Shown in pieces: positions 1 to 6,013 of a stretch of 9,332 nt of DNA; the stretch's first letter is position 1, and every line of letters begins with the position of its first letter. The translations under genes and the position numbers were made by a program. Where the stretch lies: NCBI GenBank assembly GCA_029940345.1, contig JAOZRC010000170.1, positions 1-9,332 of the forward strand, read 5' to 3'. Source of the DNA: Desulfobacterales bacterium. Lineage in GTDB: Bacteria > Desulfobacterota > Desulfobacteria > Desulfobacterales > JAUCGF01. The notes beneath the pieces are model-generated. The model had not been told where the DNA came from, did not search any database, and worked only from the letters and a program-made list of their open reading frames with translations.

Positions 1-1817
1 GCGAAAATTATAAGCACAAACGCTTTAACGATATCCATAGTGCTGCCGTCTAATGAAAAACCGGGAACATAACCGAATAAAAACGGTCCCAAATAGAGAA
101 ATTTGGCAAATTTAAAGGATGCGAATGCGGTTCGCCACATATTGGCTCCGGCAATGGTGGCGCCGGCAAAGGCGGCAATACACACTGGCGGTGTGATGTT
201 GGAATCCTGGGAGAGCCAATAGACGATCATGTGGGCGGCGATTGGATTGACACCGAGATGAGTCAACGCCGGAACAGCGACTACGGCGGTGATCAGATAG
301 GCGGCGGTAACCGGCACGCCCATACCGAGTACCAGCGATGCCAGGGCGATAAGTAAAATTGTCAGCGGCAGTGAACCGGCAGCAAGTTCTATAACGATAT
401 CCGCAAATGTCAGCACCAGTCCGCTGAATGTCAACACGCCGATGATAATGCCGATAACGCCTACGGTGGCTCCGATTTTGAGACTGCTTTCTGTTCCGGA
501 ACGCGCGGCATGTACAAAACTCAGCAGTTCTGTTTTTAAATTCTCTTTGCGGTTTTTTCTGAATCCGATGACGATGCCATACACAACAAAGCCGAGAATA
601 ACCAGGACATTCGATGTCAGCACCGGTTTCCCGGCCGCCTGGTTGACAAATGACCCCAAAATGACAATCGTCATAATTACAGCCAATGACAGATCGATCC
701 GTGTTTCAAGGGTTTTAAAGCTGACCGCGATACAGGTTGCCAATCCTAAAATGGCTGAAAATCCGGGTGAATAGCCCGTGAGCATAAAAATGGTAATCAC
801 AACCAGGGGCAGGATATAAATCCATTCGTTTTTAAGGATTTCCATAGCAGAGTGTTCGGATTTTTCACCGATGATATTATTTTTCTTGGCTTCATAATGC
901 ACCATCACGAAAACACTGAAAAAGTACATCATCGCCGGGAAAATGGCCACAAGCATGATCCGCGAATAGGGTACGCCAGTCAACTCGGCCATGATAAAAC
1001 CGCCGGCACCCATAATGGGCGGCATGAACATACCGCCGATGGAAGCCGCCGGTTCGATGCCGCCAGCGATGTGGGGTTTAAACCCCGCTTTTTTCATCAT
1101 GGGAATGGTGAAAGCGCCGGTGGAAACCGTGTTGGCAATGGCGCTGCCCGAAATAGAGCCGAACAAACCACTGGCAATCACGGACACTTTGGCCGGGCCG
1201 CCTATTTTATGTCCCACGGCGGCCAGTGGAAAGTCGATAAAAAATTTCTGGGCGCCGCATTTTTCCAGGAAAGCGCCGAACAAAACAAACAACAGCACAT
1301 ACGTTGCCAAAACATTGGCCATAATGCCGAACACGCCGTCGCTTTTATAAAATATAGAAGTGCATAATTCAGGAAAAGAATCACCCGCATGGGATACCAA
1401 ATCAGGGACCAGATCGCCGTAAACACCGTAAAGCAACATGAGAACGCCCCTGACCACAAAGATATTGCCCACTACCCGGCGCGCCAGTTCAATACCAATT
1501 AAAACCCCCACCATGGCCACGGCCATATCAAAGGGCGTTTCGGCACCGGTGCGATAGTTGATCGCTTCAAAATTGAACATCCAATAGCCGATCGAGCCGA
1601 TTGAAAGCAGAATCAGGATATAATCTGCGACTCGCATGATTTTTGACCTTGATTGGTAAATCAGAAACACCAGGACATAAGTAACGATCACATAGATGCC
1701 GCGGTGATATTGTGTGGCCGTCGGTTCAACGACAGCGCTATAGGAATAAAAAAGCACCAGGAAAATTGCGCATACATCAAAAATGATTTGTTCAAACCGA
1801 TTTAGTTTTTCAAACAC
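1..1817 (-). CDS. TRAP transporter fused permease, 4TM/12TM type (TAXI system), C-terminus cut by window edge
   Basis: This is the membrane part of a TRAP transporter in which the small DctQ-like (4TM) and large DctM-like (12TM) subunits are fused. It uses an ion gradient to import the solute delivered by the binding protein encoded just upstream. The frame stays open for 605 codons from a GTG at 1817 to the left edge, so the C-terminus is missing. The start is chosen because the N-terminus (reading EKLNRFEQIIFDV) resembles the family and a GGGGG purine run lies four bases upstream. Early hydrophobic segments lie near residues 12-30, 41-53 and 64-82. The DctM hallmark occupies about residues 217-280, with the glycine- and serine-rich stretch GLFGSISGSAIANTVSTGAF followed by EPAASIGGMFMPPIMGAGG. 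A second such half further on reads GMGVPVTAAYL and then SQDSNITPPVCIAAF. Pairing with a TAXI binding protein supports the TAXI subclass. The substrate cannot be read from sequence; C4-dicarboxylates, glutamate or other organic acids are possible. Confidence 0.93.
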   Translation of the reverse strand, partial: MFEKLNRFEQIIFDVCAIFLVLFYSYSAVVEPTATQYHRGIYVIVTYVLVFLIYQSRSKIMRVADYILILLSIGSIGYWMFNFEAINYRTGAETPFDMAVAMVGVLIGIELARRVVGNIFVVRGVLMLLYGVYGDLVPDLVSHAGDSFPELCTSIFYKSDGVFGIMANVLATYVLLFVLFGAFLEKCGAQKFFIDFPLAAVGHKIGGPAKVSVIASGLFGSISGSAIANTVSTGAFTIPMMKKAGFKPHIAGGIEPAASIGGMFMPPIMGAGGFIMAELTGVPYSRIMLVAIFPAMMYFFSVFVMVHYEAKKNNIIGEKSEHSAMEILKNEWIYILPLVVITIFMLTGYSPGFSAILGLATCIAVSFKTLETRIDLSLAVIMTIVILGSFVNQAAGKPVLTSNVLVILGFVVYGIVIGFRKNRKENLKTELLSFVHAARSGTESSLKIGATVGVIGIIIGVLTFSGLVLTFADIVIELAAGSLPLTILLIALASLVLGMGVPVTAAYLITAVVAVPALTHLGVNPIAAHMIVYWLSQDSNITPPVCIAAFAGATIAGANMWRTAFASFKFAKFLYLGPFLFGYVPGFSLDGSTMDIVKAFVLIIF

Positions 1818-1847
1818 TTTGCCCCCTGGATTGTTGACAGTTGATTT

Positions 1848-1886
1848 GGGAGCCGGTCGATTGCTGGTTGTCAGATACCGGCTCCC
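1848..1886 (-). promoter_or_regulatory. Intercistronic stem-loop between TRAP binding protein and permease genes
   Basis: The arms GGGAGCCGGT (1848-1857) and ACCGGCTCCC (1877-1886) form a perfect 10-bp GC-rich stem around a 19-nt loop. It lies 16 nt after the binding-protein stop and about 30 nt before the permease start. On the transcribed minus strand no U-run follows the stem, so it is not a standard intrinsic terminator for this operon. In other binding-protein operons such hairpins protect the upstream message or lower expression of the membrane gene; that role is inferred here. On the plus strand the stem is followed after a few bases by seven T's, but no plus-strand gene ends there. 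Confidence 0.6.
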
Positions 1887-1902
1887 GGATTGTTTTTTTA
1901 GA

Positions 1903-2877
1903 TTATTTGATCACCCCTTTTTCTTTCCAGAACTTGATGGCGCCGGGATGCAGCGGTGTAACGATTCCGTTGGCACCCGTTTTGATGCTCATCTCTTTGA
2001 AGGTTTTTTTCTGTTCTAACATGTGCTTGAGACCTTCAGGCGTATAGATAATCGAGAGCAGCTTGTAAACAACTTCATCGGTAACCTTCGCATTGGCCAC
2101 CCACAGGGCGGAATCCTGAAAGGAAGGTGAATCGTAGTCTACGCCTTTATAAGTTTTCGCCGGAACTGTCAGCTTTGAAAAATAGGGATATTTTTTATAG
2201 AAACCGGAAGCTTCGGCGTCGGCCTCTAAGTTGACCAAGGCAATATCATTGGTCTGAGCCGCCATGATCACCGCACCGCTGGGAAAGGCGGTAAAAAGCC
2301 AGAAGGCGTCCAATTGATTGTTGCCAAATGCGGCGGCCGCATCGTTATAACCCATGGCGTTGCGTTTAATTTTTTCCCATATTCCCATGTGAGTAAAAAA
2401 CAGTTCGCAGTTAGCGAACGCGCCGGAACCGGCATTGCCCACACCGACCTTTTTGCCTGCCAGGTCTTTGGTACCCTTGATGCCGGAATCTTTGCGCACC
2501 ACTAACTGAGCCGGCGCACCATATAAATAGGCCACAGCCAAAACGTCTTCATATTTTTTGGTGTCATTTTTCATCAGACCATTGCGTCCCAGGTAAACAT
2601 GACCGGAATAAACAACGCCAAATTGGGATTTGCCGGAGTTGACCTTACGCAGGTTTTCGACCGAACCAGCGGATGACTGGGCTTTAACGGTGAAATCTTT
2701 GATCGCTTTCACCGGGCCATAAACCTGGATGCCGTTAGCCACAACCTGGAAAGTTCCACCAGCCGGGCCTCCGCCAAAGACGATTCGTTTTTTTGCATAA
2801 GAATCTGCTGAAAAGGTGAAGGTTACCATCAATACTGCCAAAACAATTGTCAGAAGTGTAATAAATCTGGGTCTCAT
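1903..2877 (-). CDS. TAXI family TRAP transporter solute-binding protein
   Basis: This is the periplasmic receptor of the TRAP-TAXI transporter; it captures the solute and hands it to the fused permease encoded downstream. The 324-aa length is typical of the family. Residues 1-28 form a signal peptide with basic MRPR, a hydrophobic core and an alanine at -1 (DSYA, then KK). The mature protein begins with the family's glycine-rich strand IVFGGGPAGGTFQ (about 32-44). Other typical parts are the segment around SSAGSVENLRKVNSGKSQFGVVYSG (about 68-92) and KDLAGKKVGVGNAGSG in the second lobe. There is no N-terminal lipobox cysteine, so it should be a soluble periplasmic protein. The ATG at 2877 has an AAAGGAG Shine-Dalgarno about nine bases upstream. 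The permease follows after an 85-nt gap that contains a stem-loop, so the two are probably one operon. The ligand is unknown. Confidence 0.93.
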   Translation of the reverse strand: MRPRFITLLTIVLAVLMVTFTFSADSYAKKRIVFGGGPAGGTFQVVANGIQVYGPVKAIKDFTVKAQSSAGSVENLRKVNSGKSQFGVVYSGHVYLGRNGLMKNDTKKYEDVLAVAYLYGAPAQLVVRKDSGIKGTKDLAGKKVGVGNAGSGAFANCELFFTHMGIWEKIKRNAMGYNDAAAAFGNNQLDAFWLFTAFPSGAVIMAAQTNDIALVNLEADAEASGFYKKYPYFSKLTVPAKTYKGVDYDSPSFQDSALWVANAKVTDEVVYKLLSIIYTPEGLKHMLEQKKTFKEMSIKTGANGIVTPLHPGAIKFWKEKGVIK

Positions 2878-3204
2878 GCTCTTATTCTCCTTTAATTAGA
2901 TAAGTTTAATTCAGTTTAATTATAGAGTCACTGCTTCGTTATTACATCTTTTCTTTTTCCCGGTTCATCACCTCCCTTCCGATTTGTGCTTAGTGATACC
3001 GAATAGTTAGCGTTGTGTGTAATTCACGACCGTTGATTAACTTTGTAGGTCGGGTTAGCGATAGTCATAAATCACATACGTTAAAGTTCCCATTTCGCTT
3101 ATACATCACTGTTAATACTAGAACAGCAGTGCATGCGTCAATCGGATTATTTATGATTTTCATGTCAGAATTTTTCTTACAAATAAATTTTCTTTGAAAA
3201 AATC
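2878..3204. other. Intergenic region upstream of the TRAP operon, no gene seen
   Basis: No convincing coding frame is present; a 60-codon plus-strand frame at 3015-3197 has no ribosome binding site and no recognisable protein character. The region holds the candidate TRAP promoter. It also has a GTAGGTCGGGTTAGCG motif at 3045-3060 that matches the head of the GTAG-type repeat near 7482 but lacks its returning arm, so it may be a decayed copy. Confidence 0.5.
2919..2924 (-). promoter_or_regulatory. Candidate -10 box for the TRAP operon
   Basis: The minus strand reads a perfect TATAAT here, 42 bases before the binding-protein start, giving a leader of about 35 nt. The matching -35 region near 2942-2947 reads ATGTAA and is a poor match, so the promoter is either activator-dependent or wrongly placed. 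The sequence is AT-rich and chance matches are likely. Confidence 0.35.
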
Positions 3205-3260
3205 AAAAGGGGATTGAAGGAAATTGCGATATAAAATATCATTCCCTTTAATCCCCTTTT
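3205..3260 (-). terminator. Strong hairpin with T-runs on both sides, probable bidirectional intrinsic terminator
   Basis: The arms 3205-3224 and 3241-3260 pair at 18 of 20 positions. The loop can extend the stem further through GATAT (3228-3232) and ATATC (3236-3240). On the plus strand the stem ends in seven T's (3257-3263). On the minus strand it is followed by TTTTGATTTTTTC. It lies about 120 nt after the stop of the lysine-rich gene and ahead of the TRAP promoter, so its likely job is to end transcription of the SixA/lysine-rich region before the transporter operon. No plus-strand gene needs it. Confidence 0.65.
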
Positions 3261-3383
3261 TTTGATCGCGAGTTCTACTTGTGCAATGAGATTCCCTGTG
3301 TTTGAACGCGCCGTTTTCAAAAACGTAAGCAGAGGCCGGCAATTCGTTCAAGGTTATATCTTTCAATCACACTGCACAGGCAT

Positions 3384-3464
3384 TTACTTCTTTTTCTTTT
3401 TTTTCTTGTCCTTCTTCTTCTTCTTTCCTTTTTTTTCTTTTTTCTTAGATTTGTCTTTTGCCAT
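3384..3464 (-). CDS. 26-residue lysine-rich microprotein
   Basis: I do not recognise a family with a known function. The protein begins MAKDKSKKKEKKGKKKKKDK and ends in a run of seven lysines; 19 of 26 residues are lysine, with single D, E, S and G interruptions. It has no hydrophobic segment and is probably disordered and very basic, so it may bind nucleic acid, polyphosphate or acidic envelope polymers (inference). The start is chosen because the ATG at 3464 has AAAGGAGGT a few bases upstream, a near-perfect match to the 16S anti-Shine-Dalgarno and one of the best in the window. A longer in-frame reading from 3569 has no such site. Codon choice mixes AAA and AAG and the message contains A8 runs, so polymerase or ribosome slippage is possible. 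It is flanked by a SixA-like gene upstream and a strong hairpin downstream. Confidence 0.6.
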   Translation of the reverse strand: MAKDKSKKKEKKGKKKKKDKKKKKKK

Positions 3465-3686
3465 GCTTACCTCCTTTTTGTTTGGTACCGGTTTTAATCT
3501 ACTATTTCGTATTGATTTATAAAACCGGCGGTTGCGGGTAGTTGGCGTCAATGTTCGAACTTTGAACATCTACACCATGTTGAAAAAATGAAGTATAAAA
3601 ATCGGCCTTTTACACACAAACGCACAAACAAAGATGCCGAAGCCATAACTTTTACATATCAAGATAATGTTAAGATATTCCCTGCA
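3465..3686. promoter_or_regulatory. Leader of the lysine-rich gene with two inverted repeats
   Basis: Apart from the ribosome binding site, this gap holds CCGGTTTTA (3488-3496) mirrored by TAAAACCGG (3530-3538), which could fold in the mRNA leader. It also holds ATGTTCGAACTTTGAACAT (3551-3569), an operator-sized palindrome with 6-bp arms that includes GTTCGAAC. No clear sigma-70 promoter with both boxes at good spacing was found. The regulatory role is inferred from symmetry alone. Confidence 0.35.
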
Positions 3687-4187
3687 TTACTTAGATGCGT
3701 ATTTTTTGGGATACTCGAAAAACTGAAACTCACCACAATCAGCTTCAATCATGGCCCACGAAGCGAGCTTGAAATTGACGCAAAAAACGCCGCAAGTGGG
3801 AACATTGCTCACGTACTGACTGGTAAAATAATTGGCCAAAGCGGTAAAGCCCGGATTGTGTCCGACCAGCATGACCTTTTTTTGATTATCGTCAATTCCT
3901 TTAATGATCCGAAGAAGCTCCCTTTCACTGGCAAGATATATATTCTCGGAATATTGAATTTTTTCAAGCGGATAATTTATTTTATCCGCAATTGTTCTGG
4001 CGGTCACTCCGGCTCGGGTTGCCGGACTGGATATGATCTGGGAGGGTGATATTTCCAGTTTTTTAAGGAGTTTGCCCATAAAAGGCGCATCCCGATGACC
4101 GCGTTTATTCAGTGGTCTTTCAAAATCATCCAACCCCTGATTTTTCCAACTGGATTTCGCATGTCTGACAAGATATAGGGTTCTCAT
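3687..4187 (-). CDS. sixA: SixA-like phosphohistidine phosphatase (histidine phosphatase superfamily)
   Basis: This small cytoplasmic phosphatase of the histidine phosphatase superfamily acts through a phosphohistidine intermediate. E. coli SixA removes phosphate from histidine-phosphorylated proteins of the phosphotransferase type. The 166-aa protein shows the RHG-type motif at the N-terminus as LVRHAKSSW, with Arg8 and catalytic His9. The family region LDDFERPLNKRG spans about residues 19-30. A second conserved arginine sits in SSPATRA (Arg58) and the second catalytic histidine in LVGHNPG (His110). Length and the compact single domain match SixA and not the longer phosphoglycerate mutases. 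The ATG at 4187 has only a weak AGAAAG site upstream. The natural substrate is unknown, and the gene symbol refers to the family and not to a proven orthologue. Confidence 0.88.
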   Translation of the reverse strand: MRTLYLVRHAKSSWKNQGLDDFERPLNKRGHRDAPFMGKLLKKLEISPSQIISSPATRAGVTARTIADKINYPLEKIQYSENIYLASERELLRIIKGIDDNQKKVMLVGHNPGFTALANYFTSQYVSNVPTCGVFCVNFKLASWAMIEADCGEFQFFEYPKKYASK

Positions 4188-4257
4188 TTGTTAACTTTCT
4201 GGTTCGTCAGTTTATTTTCATTGCTCTAGTGTTTATGAAAAAGGTTTTGGGTTCGAT

Positions 4258-4322
4258 GTAGGGTAGGCATCGCCTGTTAAATATTTGGTATTACGTATAA
4301 TTTATGTTGGTGATGCCCACCC
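4258..4322. repeat. GTAG-headed inverted repeat (REP-like)
   Basis: A GTAG tetranucleotide (4258-4261) leads into GGGTAGGCATCGCC (4261-4274). Its inverted counterpart is GGTGATGCCCACCC (4309-4322), pairing at 12 of 14 positions around a 34-nt AT-rich loop. The GTAG head plus imperfect palindrome is the signature of REP elements mobilised by RAYT (REP-associated tyrosine) transposases. It lies between the GlsB-like gene and the SixA-like gene. No RAYT gene is visible in this window. Confidence 0.55.
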
Positions 4323-4354
4323 GGTTTACCCCAAATTCGTATTCTTAAAGCCTA

Positions 4355-4606
4355 TCACTTCTTAATCAACCGATACACGACAAGCAGCACCAACGCGCCG
4401 CCAACGGCAATGAGCAGGCTGTAAAGATTAAAGCCGCTGACAGTGCCGTAACCAAGAAATTTGCTGCTTATAAAGCCACCGACAAAAGCCCCTGCTATCC
4501 CGATAAGAATCGTTACGATAATACCCCCAGGATCTTTTCCCGGCATAATAAATTTTGCCAGCACCCCGGCAATCAACCCCATTACCAGCCAAGATAAAAT
4601 ACCCAT
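4355..4606 (-). CDS. GlsB/YeaQ/YmgE family stress-response membrane protein
   Basis: This is a small inner-membrane protein of the transglycosylase-associated (YeaQ/YmgE/GlsB) family. Members are often induced by general or envelope stress, but their biochemical role is not settled. The 83-aa length matches the family almost exactly. Three hydrophobic segments span roughly residues 2-20, 28-49 and 60-80. The family signature is visible as LIAGVLAKFIMPGKDPGG followed by the glycine-rich helix ILIGIAGAFVGGFI, and the protein ends in the basic RLIKK. The ATG at 4606 has AAGGAG seven bases upstream. A good sigma-70 promoter candidate lies about 80-110 bases further up, so the gene can be transcribed alone. 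Confidence 0.92.
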   Translation of the reverse strand: MGILSWLVMGLIAGVLAKFIMPGKDPGGIIVTILIGIAGAFVGGFISSKFLGYGTVSGFNLYSLLIAVGGALVLLVVYRLIKK

Positions 4607-4815
4607 TGTAATCTCCTTAAAATTTGAAGTTATTCCTCGCCAGTCGTAATTTTTTGTAAGTTACCGAAATCATTGGCACTGAAAATATGATAATGTCCTG
4701 TAGAATTTTGATGTCAACTCAACCATTTCAGACATCTTTTTCAATCACTGGAATAACCGCACTCCCCACCTGACTTCGATCTAACGTAGAACATGAGGAC
4801 CATAGAGGAAGCAAC
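4607..4815. other. Intergenic region between the GlsB-like gene and the 4816 repeat
   Basis: It holds the ribosome binding site and candidate promoter of the GlsB-like gene. I see no coding frame, RNA gene or further repeat in the remainder (about 4720-4815). Confidence 0.5.
4687..4717 (-). promoter_or_regulatory. Candidate sigma-70 promoter for the GlsB-like gene
   Basis: On the minus strand a perfect TTGACA (4712-4717) is followed either by CATTAT (4690-4695) after 16 bases or by TATCAT (4687-4692) after 19 bases. The resulting leader is about 75-80 nt before the ATG at 4606. No other gene start is close, which supports the assignment; sequence match alone is the evidence. Confidence 0.45.
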
Positions 4816-4943
4816 GGTTAGGAATGGGGACAAAATAACTTAGCCATTTTCAGAAAAGGAGTGCAAACTTCAGTTTGCCTCAATAGCAACGCAAGCTGAT
4901 TTGCAATCCGAATGGGGAAGTTATTTCGTCCCCGTTCCTTACC
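4816..4943. repeat. MITE- or BIME-like element with 26-bp inverted ends
   Basis: The arm 4816-4841 and the arm 4918-4943 are inverted copies matching at 23 of 26 positions, with the shared core GGGGACRAAATAACTT. The 76-bp interior contains a perfect small hairpin, GCAAAC (4863-4868) and GTTTGC (4873-4878) around TTCA. The right half is itself palindromic (AATGGGGA at 4911-4918 against TCCCCGTT at 4929-4936), while the left half shows a decayed version. The element may therefore be two inverted REP-like units. No target duplication was found. Its right end contains the stop codon of the neighbouring nuclease-like gene. Confidence 0.6.
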
Positions 4944-5565
4944 CAGAATTAATTGACACATCTATTTGTGAGGCATAAAAGTCAATAATAACCTGGATTA
5001 TCCCTAATATCTGGGGAATTATGTTAATATAATAACGATTTTTATCAATATAAATAACATCCTGTTCCAGTTTCAGGAATTGCCATGCTTCTCCGGTCGT
5101 CACACATCCAAATATGGTGTCGATATTTTCCTGTTCGTTGCGATTGAAGAGTTGAGCGGCCACCATTTGAGCGGTGCATTGTCCCAAACTTCCGTCAATA
5201 TCATTTTTCTTGGCTTCGACAAGTGTAATAATCGGAGATTGAATTGACGGTAGTGGCGATGTGTAGGTTAGGATAAAATCACATTCACCGTTGAGATTTC
5301 TCACATGATCAACATCAAATGTTTCCCCTGAATAAATGGTAAACCGATTTCTATTCAGTTCTCGACTTGCCAACAGGATCGGCATTATGATGAGTTCTGA
5401 ACGGGCCTTTTCCGTGTCAATGATCAATTCCATGCCCTTTTTAAGGGTTTCAGTAAGCCATTGATCAGGTTCGACCGATGGGATATTTTTAAAAAGAGGA
5501 ACTCTTTTTTGTGTAAGGTGAAAGGTTCTTCTTACTGTGCTTAATGTATAGTTACCATATCCCAT
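4939..5565 (-). CDS. Orphan protein with PD-(D/E)XK nuclease-like motifs
   Basis: I recall similar proteins annotated as hypothetical in cyanobacteria and scattered elsewhere, but no proven function. The 208-aa product has an ordered motif series fitting the PD-(D/E)XK nuclease fold. There is a helix with acidic ARSELIIMPIL (Glu57), then GECDFIL (Asp96), then TLVEAKK with Glu117 and Lys119, then a helix GQCTAQMVAAQLF with Gln129 and Gln133. A comparable order occurs in the N-terminal nuclease of type I restriction HsdR subunits. There is no helicase, methylase or DNA-recognition domain. The start at 5565 (MGYGNYTLS) is chosen over the longer frame from 5709 because AAGGAGT lies six bases upstream and the extra 48 residues overlap an inverted repeat. 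The stop codon falls inside the 4816-4943 repeat. No restriction or defence partner lies next to it, and catalytic activity is inferred only. Confidence 0.7.
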   Translation of the reverse strand: MGYGNYTLSTVRRTFHLTQKRVPLFKNIPSVEPDQWLTETLKKGMELIIDTEKARSELIIMPILLASRELNRNRFTIYSGETFDVDHVRNLNGECDFILTYTSPLPSIQSPIITLVEAKKNDIDGSLGQCTAQMVAAQLFNRNEQENIDTIFGCVTTGEAWQFLKLEQDVIYIDKNRYYINIIPQILGIIQVIIDFYASQIDVSINSG

Positions 5566-5580
5566 AGATTTACTCCTTCT

Positions 5581-5641
5581 TTTGTTCAATAGCCTTTTGT
5601 GGTGCTTTGAAATCAGATTATGGTATCTCTTATTGAACAAA
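5581..5641. repeat. Inverted repeat in the leader of the nuclease-like gene
   Basis: TTTGTTCAATA (5581-5591) is mirrored perfectly by TATTGAACAAA (5631-5641) around a 39-nt spacer. The inner arm ends a few bases before the AAGGAGT ribosome binding site at about 5572-5578. It could fold in the mRNA leader or act as an operator. CATATCCCATAG also occurs twice, at 5556-5567 (over the start codon) and at 5700-5711, bracketing this stretch. Confidence 0.45.
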
Positions 5642-5792
5642 TTAATATTGTATCCCGCCATGGATATAATATCTATAGAAAAAAGGCTTACTGGTACAAC
5701 ATATCCCATAGGGACGAAATAGAAAAAGTGTAAACTACTTTTAGCTCTATGTGAAGGATGCCTAAAGGGCGGAGTATTTTTGCGGTCTTCAT

Positions 5793-6008
5793 TTACTTAT
5801 GCGATGAATCCGCTTCAGGTTTCCGCCCTTTTCTAAATCCGAAAATAAAATAGATCACTCCGCCGATAAAAGGAATTGAAGCGATAAGCCCCCATAGCAT
5901 TTTCTTGCCCATCGTGCCGAAACTTTTCTGGGCAACATCAACAAGCGCCCATATTGTAAGCAGTAAAAATGGCACTGTCAGAAGAAGGATAATCAGTGTC
6001 GTTTGCAA
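5793..6008 (-). CDS. Small two-TM membrane protein with PLDc_N domain
   Basis: This 71-aa inner-membrane protein matches the PLDc_N (phospholipase D-nuclease N-terminal) domain. The domain is found either alone, as here, or in front of cardiolipin-synthase-type enzymes; stand-alone copies have no established activity. Two hydrophobic segments lie at about residues 3-23 and 37-57, with the family pattern IWALVDV in the first and LWGLIASIPFIGGVIYFIFG in the second, followed by a basic tail RKGRK. The start is a TTG at 6008, five bases after the transglycosylase stop, with AAAGGG about eight bases upstream. No in-frame ATG gives a full first TM. The spacing implies co-transcription and perhaps translational coupling with the upstream gene. 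Confidence 0.85.
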   Translation of the reverse strand: MQTTLIILLLTVPFLLLTIWALVDVAQKSFGTMGKKMLWGLIASIPFIGGVIYFIFGFRKGRKPEADSSHK

Positions 6009-6013
6009 TTATA

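Noticed and set aside
852..1367. 171-codon plus-strand frame, histidine- and glycine-rich
   Set aside because: It is antisense to the highly conserved DctM-like motifs of the TRAP permease; composition is a mirror of that gene and no ribosome site or family is seen.
2942..2968. Tiny minus-strand frame MNREKEKM behind a GGGAGGTG motif in the TRAP leader
   Set aside because: The Shine-Dalgarno-like sequence is only about two bases from the ATG, too close for normal initiation, and the frame lies upstream of the candidate TRAP promoter.
3160..3366. 68-codon minus-strand frame downstream of the lysine-rich gene
   Set aside because: It runs through the terminator hairpin at 3205-3260 and has no convincing ribosome site or protein character.
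3588..4049. 153-codon plus-strand frame
   Set aside because: It lies opposite the SixA-like gene, whose catalytic motifs are clear, and has no recognisable protein features.
5566..5709. 48-residue N-terminal extension of the nuclease-like protein
   Set aside because: The ATG at 5709 and the inner ATG at 5661 lack ribosome sites, and the extension covers an inverted repeat; the ATG at 5565 has a good AAGGAGT.
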